A stretch of 64,000 nucleotides of DNA from Microseira sp041929235 (GTDB lineage Bacteria > Cyanobacteriota > Cyanobacteriia > Cyanobacteriales > Aerosakkonemataceae): positions 1 through 64,000 of the forward strand of contig NZ_JBHFNP010000277.1 of NCBI RefSeq assembly GCF_041929235.1. The letters are read 5' to 3'. The notes beneath the pieces are model-generated. The model saw only the letters and a program-made list of their open reading frames with translations, was not told the origin of the DNA and made no database searches. The translations under genes and the position numbers were made by a program. Of this stretch, positions 16,978 through 26,521 are shown one piece after another. The first letter of the stretch is position 1. Every line of letters starts with the position of its first letter.

Positions 16978-17721
16978 TTATTCTGGTTGCGTTTCTACCA
17001 GCTGCAATGGTCCCATTTGTTTTATCTGCTCGTTCATCCAAGTTTCAAACATTTCGTCGATTAAGCGGCGGCGCATGGCATCATCGAGTTGGGCGGGAAT
17101 CAATTGTTCTAATCTGACTATGACAAACCATTCCGCTAGGGCGCGCGGAGGCCAAAGTTGACCCGGTTTGCTTACTGATAGTAGTTGACTAATCAGGGGA
17201 TGGGGTTGACGGATGGGAACTGGTCCCAATAAACCCCCCGTATTCGCTTCTACCCCTTGAGAGTATTCTTTGGCGATTTCGGCGAAGGACTGTTCCCCTC
17301 CTTGGATGCGAAAGTATAACTCGTTCGCCAAACCCAGGTCTTTGGTGCGGAGCAGGGAATATCTCACTTGGTCGAGATAGGGTTTGCGTGCGAGGAAATA
17401 AGACTCGACCTTATGTCCCCAAGTTTCTTGCTTATATTTTTCCAGCCTCAGGGGTCGCGTGGCGATTTCTTCTAGGTGTTCTGGTGTCAAGTTTTGACTC
17501 GTTAGCCAAGCTTCTTTCGCTTCCGGGGTGGTCAGCTGATATTGGGCTTCCAACTGCCCGAGCGCTGCCGCCTTTTCTTCTTCTGTACAATTGATATCAG
17601 CGATCGCTTCATCTATTATCAGCCCGCGTAAAAACTGCGGCATCATTTGATACCTACCTAATAATACCAGCATTTCCTCTGCTTGAATTATTTTATTGCC
17701 AGCTTGAAACACTTGTGCCAT
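16978..17721 (-). CDS. PpiC-type peptidyl-prolyl isomerase of the secretion operon
   Basis: A 247-residue protein with a SurA-like helical N-terminal half and a parvulin core at about 120-215 (LRTKDLGLANELYFRIQ, GGEQSFAEIAKEYSQG, GGLLGPV). No signal peptide is visible, so it probably acts in the cytoplasm. Parvulins next to type I exporters are common in cyanobacteria and may keep the RTX substrate in an export-ready state (inference). First gene of the operon, 91 bases before the ABC exporter. Confidence 0.8.
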   Translation of the reverse strand: MAQVFQAGNKIIQAEEMLVLLGRYQMMPQFLRGLIIDEAIADINCTEEEKAAALGQLEAQYQLTTPEAKEAWLTSQNLTPEHLEEIATRPLRLEKYKQETWGHKVESYFLARKPYLDQVRYSLLRTKDLGLANELYFRIQGGEQSFAEIAKEYSQGVEANTGGLLGPVPIRQPHPLISQLLSVSKPGQLWPPRALAEWFVIVRLEQLIPAQLDDAMRRRLIDEMFETWMNEQIKQMGPLQLVETQPE

Positions 17722-17811
17722 TAGTTACTACTGATAGAAGTTTTTACGGTTGCCGATTTAGATTGGACCCTGATACTAAGTTAACCTGATTCTGTGGGGA
17801 TTTTACCATTC

Positions 17812-17905
17812 GACGGCGCCCAAGGGCGCCCAACGGCGCTGCCATCGCCTACTAGGAACGGCGCCCAAGGACGCCCAACGGCGCTCAAGCGCCTACTACG
17901 AACGG
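17812..17905. repeat. Two tandem GGCGCCCAAGG/CGCCTACTA repeats in an empty intergenic region
   Basis: Two units of about 47 bases, each with GGCGCCCAAGG, CGCCCAACGGCGCT and CGCCTACTA. The surrounding gap (17722-18193) separates divergent operons and contains no gene I can support. Confidence 0.5.
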
Positions 17906-18193
17906 AGCGGGAGCGCCAGGTTTTTTCCCCGAACGGATATCCGCCCCCTTTGACCTTGATATACAATCGAAAACCGTCAAATTCCCGAAAAGCTGCCAAA
18001 CGGATGGCAACTGCAATAGCGGCACCGAATCGCCTATGATTTATTACCAAACCTCGGATATTTTTCCCAGACTTTTAGCAAAATGCGATCGAATCGACTT
18101 TAACCCTTTAATATACCATTGCAAATCTGGAAAACCGGGAGAATTTTTAAAGAATTGTAAAAAAGCGGCGAATACCCTCTCCTGAAGCTGTCT

Positions 18194-20899
18194 ATGCGGA
18201 TTTTATTCACCATCCCCCACTACTTTAAACCTCTTGGCGATGGGCGGTACGCTTCCCTGGGAAAAGACCCCCAACCGCGCATCGAGGCGCTAACGGCTTG
18301 CGTCACGGCGTTGCACCAGTTATTTGGCAACTCCCAGCTGGTGGCGGACTTTGACCAACGCAAAACAATTCCGGCAAATCAGCCCCAAGCGCATCAAATT
18401 GATATTGTAATTTGCACAACTCAGGGTAGCCACCTATTGGATCGACTACCCTTGCCTTCCCATCTCTACAAACATTATCCAACCCGCGTTGAACCGATGA
18501 TGTTGGGGTTTGAGTGTCAGGCGCTACTGCGGGACTGTTTGGGCAGTTACGAATATTTCTGCTTTCTGGAAGACGACGGGATTTTGCACGACCCCTGGTT
18601 GTTTAATAAACTCAACTGGTTTACCCAGCAAGCGGGGAATATGTGCTTACTTATGCCCCATCGCTACGAAGTATCCCTCGATGGCCCCAACTGCAAAACC
18701 TACATCGATCCCAACCTAGCACCTGAATTTACCGCTAAATATCAAGACCTGCAAGACCAGCCAGAATTGAAAGGTCAAATTATGGGCAACAGCGTTCGCT
18801 TCCTGCGGACATCCAATCCCCATGCAGCTTGCTATTTCTTGAATGTCGCCCAAATGAACCACTGGGTGCGACAGCCTCACTTTTTAGACCGAGATACCAG
18901 TTGGTTCGGTCCATTAGAAAGTGCCGCTACCCTGGGAATTATGCGGACTTTTCGCACTTACAAATCAGCCCCCGAAAATGCCAATTTTTTGGAAATCGAG
19001 CATTTTGCTTGCGGCTGGGGTGAGAAAGTATTAAGTTTTTGTAGCGGCGCTGCAAAGCAAGGAAGCTCTGGATCGCAGGATCAGGAGAGCGCTGTAGGGG
19101 CGGGTTTTACCCAGAAAGGTACAACTCAAACAGATAATTTAACTAAACCCGCCTCTCTTGGCTCCCCCATGACCAATTACCAATTACCAATTACCCATTC
19201 CCAACCCTTACCAGACTATTACAATCGCATTAATCTAGATTTGCTCAGGTTATTGCCCGCTGAGGCTAAGGTCATTGTTGAGATTGGCTGCGGAGCGGGT
19301 GCTTTGGCAGAACAGTACAAGCGCATCAATCCCCACTGCAAATACATCGGCTTGGAATTGAACCCACAAGCCGCACAAATCGCCGCAACTAGACTAGACA
19401 ATGTAATCGTGGGAAGTGCCGAAGACCCAAACCTAGCGCTAGATATCCCAGAGGGGACGATAGATTGCCTGGTTTATGGCGACGTGCTGGAACACATGTA
19501 CGACCCTTGGGCAGCGCTACAGCGCCACGCAGCCTGGTTAAAACCGGAAGGTCAAGTTTTGGCATGTATCCCCAACGTGCAGCACTGGAGTCTGCTCGTC
19601 AAGCTGTTGCGGGGCAATTGGAATTACGAAGATGAAGGCTTGCTCGACCGCACTCACTTGCGCTTTTTTACCTTAGATAGCATCAAGCAACTATTTGCCG
19701 CTGCAAAGTTACAAGTGTATGAAATTCAAACGCGGGGAAATAAAGGAGCCGATTATGAAAAGTTCCAGCAGGTGATAGCGCCGGTACTCCAAGCTTTGGG
19801 TGTCGCGCAGGCTCAATTTGCTCTCCAAACGGGTGCTTTTCAGTATGTGGTGCGCGCAATTAAATCTTCAGTACAACCCAGGCGTCTGCTGATTCAAACG
19901 ATGATGATGGCGCCTTTGGCTTGCGACAGAGTGCGAGTTTTGGAGCCAGACCGCCTCAGTTCTACGATTCCAGGGGTGCGGACGGTGGCGGCGGTGAAAA
20001 CCGCCGATTTGAGCATAGCCCAGCCTGGAGAAGAAAAGGTATTGATTTGGCAGCGGGGCTTTTTGCAAGCGCCCGATGATATTCCCAAAATACAAGAATT
20101 GTTGCGACGGGGATATTTAATTATAGCAGAAATTGATGACGATCCCATGCGTTGGCCCGCTCACGCAGAAAATCAATTTTTTACCTACCGCGTTTGTCAC
20201 TGCGTGCAAACTTCTACGGAACCTTTGGCAGAGTTTTTGCGGCAAATTAATCCTAATGTGAAGGTATTTCAAAATCAGCTTGCTTATCTACCAGAAAAGA
20301 GGCAGTACGGTGAAGATGGAGAGATAAAAATATTTTTTGGGGCGCTGAATCGCGAGGAAGATTGGGCTGCGATCATGCCTGCTTTGAATCGGGTGTTGGC
20401 AGATTATGGGGAAAAAGTGCGGGTGCAGGTAATTTACGATAAGCAGTTTTTTGCAGCATTGGAAACGCCGCACAAGGAGTTAGAACCGTTTTGTCCTTAC
20501 GAACGGTATCAGGAAATTTTGCACGCTTGCGATATTGGTTTGTTGCCGCTCAATCCTACCCGTTTTAATAACATGAAATCCGACCTCAAGTTTATTGAAT
20601 GTGCGGGACATGGGGTGGCGGTGTTGTCGAGTCCTACGGTATATGAGGGATCGATTGTAGAAGGGGAAACTGGATTAATCTATCGTTCGGTAGATGAATT
20701 CGAGGCGAAGTTGCGGCAATTGATTGAGGATACGCAATTCCGGCATCAGTTAGCAGCAAATGCCTATGAGTGGGTGAAAGAAAATCGCTTGCTGTCCCAG
20801 CACTATCAACAGCGGCGGGATTGGTATTTGCAAATGCGAGATGAATTACCCAGGTTGAATGAGGAGTTGCGAAGTCGGGTGCCAGAATTGTTTGGCTGA
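18194..20899 (+). CDS. Three-domain glycan enzyme: unknown GT-like domain, methyltransferase, GT-B C-terminal domain
   Basis: A 901-residue fusion. Residues 1-285 resemble a nucleotide-sugar enzyme with an acidic CFLEDDGILHDPW motif but I do not recognise the family. Residues about 286-340 are a linker built from a dispersed palindrome and a heptamer repeat. Residues 345-560 are a class I methyltransferase (VIVEIGCGAGALAEQYK, VYGDVLEHMYDPW). Residues 570-895 are a GT4/GT1-like half with CDIGLLPLNPTRFNNMKSDLKFIECAGHG. It is the only plus-strand gene between 4 and 36 kb. It probably adds and methylates sugars in surface glycan assembly; the fusion may couple methyl capping to chain growth. Confidence 0.8.
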   Translation: MRILFTIPHYFKPLGDGRYASLGKDPQPRIEALTACVTALHQLFGNSQLVADFDQRKTIPANQPQAHQIDIVICTTQGSHLLDRLPLPSHLYKHYPTRVEPMMLGFECQALLRDCLGSYEYFCFLEDDGILHDPWLFNKLNWFTQQAGNMCLLMPHRYEVSLDGPNCKTYIDPNLAPEFTAKYQDLQDQPELKGQIMGNSVRFLRTSNPHAACYFLNVAQMNHWVRQPHFLDRDTSWFGPLESAATLGIMRTFRTYKSAPENANFLEIEHFACGWGEKVLSFCSGAAKQGSSGSQDQESAVGAGFTQKGTTQTDNLTKPASLGSPMTNYQLPITHSQPLPDYYNRINLDLLRLLPAEAKVIVEIGCGAGALAEQYKRINPHCKYIGLELNPQAAQIAATRLDNVIVGSAEDPNLALDIPEGTIDCLVYGDVLEHMYDPWAALQRHAAWLKPEGQVLACIPNVQHWSLLVKLLRGNWNYEDEGLLDRTHLRFFTLDSIKQLFAAAKLQVYEIQTRGNKGADYEKFQQVIAPVLQALGVAQAQFALQTGAFQYVVRAIKSSVQPRRLLIQTMMMAPLACDRVRVLEPDRLSSTIPGVRTVAAVKTADLSIAQPGEEKVLIWQRGFLQAPDDIPKIQELLRRGYLIIAEIDDDPMRWPAHAENQFFTYRVCHCVQTSTEPLAEFLRQINPNVKVFQNQLAYLPEKRQYGEDGEIKIFFGALNREEDWAAIMPALNRVLADYGEKVRVQVIYDKQFFAALETPHKELEPFCPYERYQEILHACDIGLLPLNPTRFNNMKSDLKFIECAGHGVAVLSSPTVYEGSIVEGETGLIYRSVDEFEAKLRQLIEDTQFRHQLAANAYEWVKENRLLSQHYQQRRDWYLQMRDELPRLNEELRSRVPELFG
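19094..19156. repeat. GTAGGGGCGGGTTT palindrome, copy A, inside a coding sequence
   Basis: Starts GTAGGGGCGGGTTTTACC and ends TAAACCCGCCTCTC. It encodes VGAGFT...LTKPASL in the linker (residues about 301-321) of the 901-residue protein. Same family as copies at 27662, 41149, 48682 and 59540. Confidence 0.75.
19169..19196. repeat. Heptanucleotide repeat (CCAATTA) inside a coding sequence
   Basis: Three to four CCAATTA units encode MTNYQLPITH, directly after palindrome copy A, within the same interdomain linker. Elsewhere in the window these heptamers are intergenic. Confidence 0.7.
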
Positions 20900-21216
20900 T
20901 AATTAACGCAAGTTGCTAGTTATCTTTTGAGGGCCCAAGACAGGCTAATGGCTAATAGCTAATGGCTGGTAGAACCGAAAAATATTCCCATCAGCAATTA
21001 GCAATTAGCGATTAGCAATGCGAGCAACCCAGGATAGTTATAACTAGCAACTTGGGTTAATTAGAATTGTAGGTTGGGTTGAGGTAAGGAAACCCAACTT
21101 CAGAAAGTTAATAATTGGGCGATTAAAAATCCCGGTTTCTTGAAGAAACCGGGATTCTTGGTTTATATCGGGGTTCACTGGGTTCAACCCAACCTACTAC
21201 CTACTTGTACAACCTA
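20900..21216. other. Intergenic repeats between convergent genes
   Basis: Contains GCAATTAGC-type heptamer repeats (about 20985-21016), a pair of AGGTTGGGTT / AACCCAACCT inverted repeats and the hairpin at 21129. No gene seen. Confidence 0.5.
21129..21156 (-). terminator. Strong hairpin terminator of the RTX gene
   Basis: A perfect inverted repeat AATCCCGGTTTCTT / AAGAAACCGGGATT; read on the minus strand it is followed by a T run (ATTTTTAAT), 61 bases beyond the RTX stop. The same AAACCGGG core also occurs as a repeat elsewhere in the window. Confidence 0.65.
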
Positions 21217-22695
21217 CTAAACGATGATGAAGTCGGTGTTGGTGAGAGTGGTAGCATTTTGTAAAAAGAGGAACTTGCCCTCTGCAAAAGTACCAAAGTC
21301 TGGCTGACCAAGATTTTGATTGAAGTAGAGGAAACCAGTACTCTTGTCTAAAACCAGGGGTGCAACGGCAAGCTTAGCCGCATCGACGGATGTAACGACT
21401 GCAACTCCTGGTGTCTTGGTTGGATCGTTTAACGGATCGCCAAACAAGTCTTTTCCTAGAACTATCTTGTCTACACCTGACTGAAAGTCTAGGATGGTGT
21501 CTAGCCCAAGTTCGGTTAAGTTGGTGACTTTGCTTGCCCCTAATGGATTGCCGTCAGGAAGCTCAATTTTGGTGTAAACAAAGAAGTCGGCTCCACCACC
21601 ACCAGTGATGACGTCGTTTTCCCTGCCACCAATCAAGGTGTCGTTGCCATCATCCCCAATCAAGCTGTCCTTGCCATCGCCACCGAAGATGCTGTCATTA
21701 CCAGCACCACCAAACATTTTGTCGTCACCTGTCCCAGCTATTATGGTGTCACCGCCGCCACCGCCATAGACGATATCGTTTTCGCTGCCAGCGTTTATAT
21801 TGTCATTACCACCCCCACCGTAGACGGTGTCTTCGCCAGCTTTGCAGTCGATAAAGTCGGCACCAGGTGCGGTGTCGTTAGTACTTGTAGTATCGCCACC
21901 GACAAAAAAGTCCTTCTGAGCAGTACCTACAAGGGTGTCGGCACCGGCACCACCATAGAGGGAGTCGCTATTAGTACCAGTGGCACCCTCTGACCCAACC
22001 AGGGAGTCGTTGCCCTTGTCGCCTTTCAGGACGCTGCGACCGCCTTTACCAATGATGATGTCATCGTCTTGACCACCTAAAACGGTGACGTTGCCTTGCA
22101 CCGCAGCGTCAAGCGTGATGGTGTCAGCACCCTGACCAGCGAAAATGATTGCTCCTGATGCCTTGACTGTGATGTTGTCGTCGCCTTTACCGCCATACAC
22201 GGTATCTCCCCCCAGAGCGGTGATAGTATCGTTACCAGACTGCTCTCCCAAGGCATCATCGCCGTACAACAAACCGCCGCCTGCACCAACGAGATTGTCA
22301 TCATCGGCGTCACCGTACAGCGTCGAACCCGCCGCGCCGACCAGGATATCTTTACCCTTGCCGCCAAACAGAATACTGCTTTGAGCGCCGATCAAGCTGT
22401 CGTTGCCTACATTGCCGTACAAGGTATCGGAAAAAGTTGCTTTCAGGGTGTCGTTATCATCACCGCCGATCAAAAAACTTTGGCTGACGCTGGTGAGGTA
22501 ATCACTACCTTTGTCGCCATAAAGCGTACTGTTGGGGCCACTGCCGAGTAGGCTATCGTTGTCTTTACCGCCATAAAGTATGACGTTTCCCGACAAGGCT
22601 CTGATGGTGTCATCCCCTTGCAGTCCATAAATTGTATCGCCAGCAGCACCGACTATCGTGTTGTCGGGTCCCGGCGTAAGTATAATTTCAGCCAT
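21217..22695 (-). CDS. RTX beta-roll protein, likely type I secretion substrate
   Basis: A 492-residue acidic protein with no signal peptide. Nearly the whole length (about 5-375) is a run of nonapeptide-like units of the GGxGxDxLx type, classic around 230-370 (YGGAGADTL, FGGAGNDSI, IGGRENDVI) and more degenerate near the start. The C-terminal 115 residues (from about DFFVYTKIE to TNTDFIIV) match the tail commonly following such repeats and should carry the export signal. No enzyme domain is present, so a structural or surface-layer role is likely. The T1SS operon lies 3.5 kb away. Confidence 0.88.
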   Translation of the reverse strand: MAEIILTPGPDNTIVGAAGDTIYGLQGDDTIRALSGNVILYGGKDNDSLLGSGPNSTLYGDKGSDYLTSVSQSFLIGGDDNDTLKATFSDTLYGNVGNDSLIGAQSSILFGGKGKDILVGAAGSTLYGDADDDNLVGAGGGLLYGDDALGEQSGNDTITALGGDTVYGGKGDDNITVKASGAIIFAGQGADTITLDAAVQGNVTVLGGQDDDIIIGKGGRSVLKGDKGNDSLVGSEGATGTNSDSLYGGAGADTLVGTAQKDFFVGGDTTSTNDTAPGADFIDCKAGEDTVYGGGGNDNINAGSENDIVYGGGGGDTIIAGTGDDKMFGGAGNDSIFGGDGKDSLIGDDGNDTLIGGRENDVITGGGGADFFVYTKIELPDGNPLGASKVTNLTELGLDTILDFQSGVDKIVLGKDLFGDPLNDPTKTPGVAVVTSVDAAKLAVAPLVLDKSTGFLYFNQNLGQPDFGTFAEGKFLFLQNATTLTNTDFIIV

Positions 22696-23122
22696 TTATC
22701 GTTCACTCCTCATTTTGTAGTCGTGTACTGGATATGTTGATGATATATCCGACAAAGTTTCTACAATGGCTGCTTGCCGATTGAGCTGACCAGGCAGATT
22801 TCCTGGTTGGTTTCGCTGGCAGAGCCTCCAGTAGTATAGCTTGCATCATTGATTCTCTCCAATTACTTAGACAGCGCCCCAGCTAAAGATTGTTGCCGCT
22901 TCATGAATAATACTGACGCTTCAAACCGGGTTTCTCAAACGAGAATAAATCTTTTCAGCAACGCCGGACTTGGCTAGCAACCCAGTTTCTTTAGTTTTTT
23001 GCGTAAGCTTTCATGACTGTGGCACTGCTGTTATAGTTCCCCTTCTATAGGAAATTTTTAACAACGATGGTTATCATACCGGAGTTTGTGAACCTTCTGC
23101 TGCAAGATTTGGTTAAGTTCCC
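22696..23122. other. Intergenic, no gene recognised
   Basis: 427 bases upstream of the RTX gene. I see no open frame of protein-like composition and no RNA motif; the RTX promoter presumably lies at its left end. Confidence 0.5.
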
Positions 23123-24403
23123 CTACCGCACCGCTAAATCCTGACCCTGTGTCAATTGGTAACTGGTTTTGCTGAGGTCGGGTGGGAAGGAGCGATTTGC
23201 CACATCTTTAATCAGTTGGATGTGGCGGGGTAGTAACTGTTGGTGGGCATATTTTTCTACGACGGTTTGCCTTGCTTTGGCGCGGATTTCTGCCATGCGG
23301 GTAGGATGGTCTAATACTTCGCAAATGCGGTCGGCTATTTGCTTGGGGGAGAAGAAATCTACTAGCAAGCCATTTTCTCCATCCTGAATCACTTCGCGCA
23401 CGGGTGGGGTGTCCGATCCCACGACTAAACACCCGGTGGACATGGATTCAATCATTGACCAAGATAATACAAAAGGTCGGGTTAAATAAACGTGAACCGA
23501 GGATGCTTGAATTACTTTCAGGTAAAGTCCGTAGGGTAAGGTGCCGACGAAGTGAACGCGGGATAAGTCTAAGGGGACTTTTTTCAGCATCTGCTGTTTG
23601 TAGGTTTCGCCGTTGGGTAGGGATTTGCCGTAGCAGACGCGATCTGCGCCTACTATTACTACGTGGCAGTTGGGACGGCGTTCTTGCAGGTAGGCGAGGG
23701 ATTCGATAAATTCGGGAAAGCCGCGATAGGGTTCCATGCCTCGTCCTACGTAGGTGACAATTTCGTCTACGTCTGATAGGTCGAGGTTGGGTAGGATGAG
23801 TTTGGCGTCTGGGTTGGGTTGGAAGTAGTCGGTATCGACGCCGTCGTGGAGGACGCTGATTTTACTATGGAATTCTTTGGGAAATTGGGATTGTTGCCAG
23901 TGGGTGGGGGAGATGCCCCAGTCGCAGCTGTATAAGTCGATTAATATGGGGGCGTTTTTGATTCTGATGCGCGCCATGTCATCGACTGTGAGGGGGTCGG
24001 CGGGGTCAAAGTCGGCGTCGGAACCGATGGAGTGATAAAACCACTCGAAGTAGCATAGCAGGACGGCGTTTGGGAAGGCGTCTTTGACGAATAAGGTGGG
24101 TCCCCACCCGGAATGTCCGTAGACGATGTCGGGGACAAATCCTTCTGATTTGAGTTGTTCTGCTACTCGGAATACTGCTTGTCCGTGGAGGACGCCGCTT
24201 TCTAGGAATCGCACGTAGTGGTGGGTTTCGGCGCGGGGGGTGCGACTCGGTTGAAACATGACTTTGCGGACTCCGGGTATTTGCCATTCTGGGTTTTCGA
24301 CTTTGGTAGCAAAGACTACTTCGTTGTTGGGGTCTTGACCTAATAATGCGGCGACGTGGCGAAATTGGGCGGGAAAGTTGGGATGTAAAAATAAGATTTT
24401 CAT
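23123..24403 (-). CDS. GT4-family glycosyltransferase
   Basis: A 426-residue GT-B enzyme starting MKILFLHPNFPAQFRHVA, an opening seen in a cyanobacterial/proteobacterial GT4 subgroup. VLHDGVDTDYFQPNP begins the C-terminal domain; TYVGRGMEPYRGFPEF, SWSMIESMSTGCLVVGSDTPPVREVI and DGENGLLVDFF form the donor site, with S-M-I-E taking the EAMA position. First of the minus-strand run that continues to 36 kb. Substrates unknown. Confidence 0.83.
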   Translation of the reverse strand: MKILFLHPNFPAQFRHVAALLGQDPNNEVVFATKVENPEWQIPGVRKVMFQPSRTPRAETHHYVRFLESGVLHGQAVFRVAEQLKSEGFVPDIVYGHSGWGPTLFVKDAFPNAVLLCYFEWFYHSIGSDADFDPADPLTVDDMARIRIKNAPILIDLYSCDWGISPTHWQQSQFPKEFHSKISVLHDGVDTDYFQPNPDAKLILPNLDLSDVDEIVTYVGRGMEPYRGFPEFIESLAYLQERRPNCHVVIVGADRVCYGKSLPNGETYKQQMLKKVPLDLSRVHFVGTLPYGLYLKVIQASSVHVYLTRPFVLSWSMIESMSTGCLVVGSDTPPVREVIQDGENGLLVDFFSPKQIADRICEVLDHPTRMAEIRAKARQTVVEKYAHQQLLPRHIQLIKDVANRSFPPDLSKTSYQLTQGQDLAVR

Positions 24404-24500
24404 TGGGGTTTGGGTGGGTCGGTATTTATGGAACCGCAGAGACGCAGAGGACGCAGAGGGAAGAGGAAGGAAGAGGTTTGTAGTAAGGACTTTAGTCCTG

Positions 24501-25253
24501 TTACCAGTTGAGGTTTCTGCCTAAGTAGTTTTCTAGGTTTTGATTGTGAGGTTGGAAGTAGGCGGTTAGTTGTTGGTATATTGCTGGGTGGATGGGGGGG
24601 TATTCTCCTGCATTATATTTAACATAGTCTGGGAGTTGATATGGAGGTATTTCTAAGAAGTTACAGACTTGATTTAGGATGGTTGGGGGGTGGTTGTATA
24701 GGTCTTCGCTTTTGAGGATTAAAAGTTGTTCTTTGGGGAAGAAGTTCATCCAGTTTTTGATCTGGTCTAGGTATATGCCTCTGGAAAGGTAGGTGTAGTG
24801 TTGGTGGTTGAAGCTGTAATAGTTGGGGTTTTCTAGGATTTTTTCGGTTTCGCCTGCTAGGCGGGTGGGTTCGGATGCAATCGCTTCCTCTATCGCTTTG
24901 TCTTCTACTCCCAATCTTACTTCGTGATAATAATGGGAAATTGCTCGCTCTACTGGGTTTCTCAATAATATAATTAACTTGACTTTTGGCAATATTTGTT
25001 GTACTCTTTTCGCCACTAATGGATGAAAGATGTAGTAGGGGCTTGCTTCTCCGGTGATGAGTTTATTTTGCCTATCGAAGGGGTGAAATTGGTCTTGATA
25101 CCATGAGATTCCTTTGTCAAAGTTTAGGTCAAAATAATGCACTTCTTTTGTGCGCGCTGGTACAATTTGCGGATGTTTAATTAGATAGTTGTACAGGGAT
25201 GTTGTCCCGCTTTTTTGCGCGCCTATTATCAGAAAATCTATTTCACATCCCAT
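24501..25253 (-). CDS. Sulfotransferase family protein
   Basis: A 250-residue PAPS-dependent sulfotransferase. The 5'-phosphosulfate loop is FLIIGAQKSGTTSLYNYL (7-24), and the 3'-phosphate motif is KLIILLRNPVERAISHYYHE. Relatives sulfate sugars or lipids. Its ATG overlaps the stop of the upstream methyltransferase (TAATG), so the two are coupled. This suggests the exported glycan carries sulfate. Confidence 0.85.
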   Translation of the reverse strand: MGCEIDFLIIGAQKSGTTSLYNYLIKHPQIVPARTKEVHYFDLNFDKGISWYQDQFHPFDRQNKLITGEASPYYIFHPLVAKRVQQILPKVKLIILLRNPVERAISHYYHEVRLGVEDKAIEEAIASEPTRLAGETEKILENPNYYSFNHQHYTYLSRGIYLDQIKNWMNFFPKEQLLILKSEDLYNHPPTILNQVCNFLEIPPYQLPDYVKYNAGEYPPIHPAIYQQLTAYFQPHNQNLENYLGRNLNW

Positions 25254-26521
25254 TATCTTACTGCTTTTATCCCCTCAAAAAATACTCCCGCTGCCAAAAT
25301 TTCTCGACCTTTTTGTTCCAGGGCTATATCTAGATTATTACCTTCTTTTAAAAGGAATTCACGCCAATCTTGTAATTTATTTTTCCACAATTCTTGAGTA
25401 ATATATGGTAAAACGGCTTCGATTTGCATGATAAATCCAAAGGAAGGATACTGATAAGGTCTAATTCCACTGCGTAATTCTTCAAAATCAGACATTACTA
25501 AACGAAGGCCGTGCAGTGTCATGTTAAAGTAGTGACTCGGATCGCCGTGTAGTGGCTGCATAAAAGCTGTATCGATAAAGATTATACCCCCTGGCTTTAA
25601 AATTCGATGTAATTCTTTAGCGGTGAGGAATGGATTTGGTATGTGTTCAAATACTGCTTGACTGATAACTGCGTCAAAGATGGCATCTGGGAAAGGTAAT
25701 TTGGTTGTGTTGCATACAATATCGGTGTGGGGATATTGCTGCACGTCAAGATAGCAAATGTTCGGTCTTAGGTCGCCTTCGGGGGTGTTTCCTGCACCAA
25801 AGTCTAGAACGAGTCCATCTTCTATTTTAGTCAAAAGTTCAATAACATAGAGCGAATAGGGATGGGTTTTTTCGGTTTCTGTTAGCCTGAGAAATGGCAA
25901 ATCTCCTTTTTGCAGGATGTGGGGGGTATTGCCTCTGGTATAAACTGGATAATTGCAAACTTCGCACGACCGATCTATTTGATTTAGTTTGCTTCCACAT
26001 TCTGGGCAATATAGCAATTGTTTTAGTTCAAATTTTCTGGTTCTGGTTTGCAGTTGTTGGCTTTCATTAGCACCCAAGGTAAATTCTTCTTTAAATAATG
26101 AAATATTTTGATTTTTCTCGGATATTTCAATTTCTATAATTTCCCCTGGTTTGATTGTATGGGGAATTAGAATATCGCCTGATAAACCGCTGTTTAATGC
26201 ATTTTCTTTTTGGGGAAAAGCTGCTGCTACATCGGGGCGGAGTAGGCCATGAGATAGAGTAACATAGGATTGACCGTTCAGCGATACATTCAGCCGTACT
26301 TCTGTTTTTTCTTCAGGTATGAACCAACCGGAAAATTTTGTTATATAGCTTATTGTTGTATTGGTTGGGGTATCGAGGTTAAACATTTTTGCTATTCCAT
26401 ATAATCGGGATATATATATTATTTTTTTTTTCATCTGTCTAATTTTAATTTTGAGGTCAGGATGGATTATTTTTGATAACCTATTTTTGGCTAAGATAAG
26501 CTTCGCGGAAAATTTGGGCAT
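25253..26521 (-). CDS. Methyltransferase with N-terminal GW/RPDV module and zinc-ribbon
   Basis: A 422-residue protein. Residues about 55-155 hold the GW (65), RPDV (95) and SG (111) landmarks shared with neighbours. Residues about 170-200 form a CPxC...CEVC zinc ribbon, then a class I methyltransferase (LVLDFGAGNTPEG, VISQAVFEHIPNPF, LHRILKPGGIIFID). The first ATG overlaps the end of the 1661-residue gene by 41 bases; an ATG at residue 30 (26434) is an alternative and neither has a good ribosome site. Probably methylates a sugar of the glycan. Confidence 0.78.
   Translation of the reverse strand: MPKFSAKLILAKNRLSKIIHPDLKIKIRQMKKKIIYISRLYGIAKMFNLDTPTNTTISYITKFSGWFIPEEKTEVRLNVSLNGQSYVTLSHGLLRPDVAAAFPQKENALNSGLSGDILIPHTIKPGEIIEIEISEKNQNISLFKEEFTLGANESQQLQTRTRKFELKQLLYCPECGSKLNQIDRSCEVCNYPVYTRGNTPHILQKGDLPFLRLTETEKTHPYSLYVIELLTKIEDGLVLDFGAGNTPEGDLRPNICYLDVQQYPHTDIVCNTTKLPFPDAIFDAVISQAVFEHIPNPFLTAKELHRILKPGGIIFIDTAFMQPLHGDPSHYFNMTLHGLRLVMSDFEELRSGIRPYQYPSFGFIMQIEAVLPYITQELWKNKLQDWREFLLKEGNNLDIALEQKGREILAAGVFFEGIKAVR

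Noticed and set aside
17781..18050. Overlapping frames on both strands, 81-89 codons
   Set aside because: Built on GGCGCC-rich tandem repeats, with no recognisable protein.
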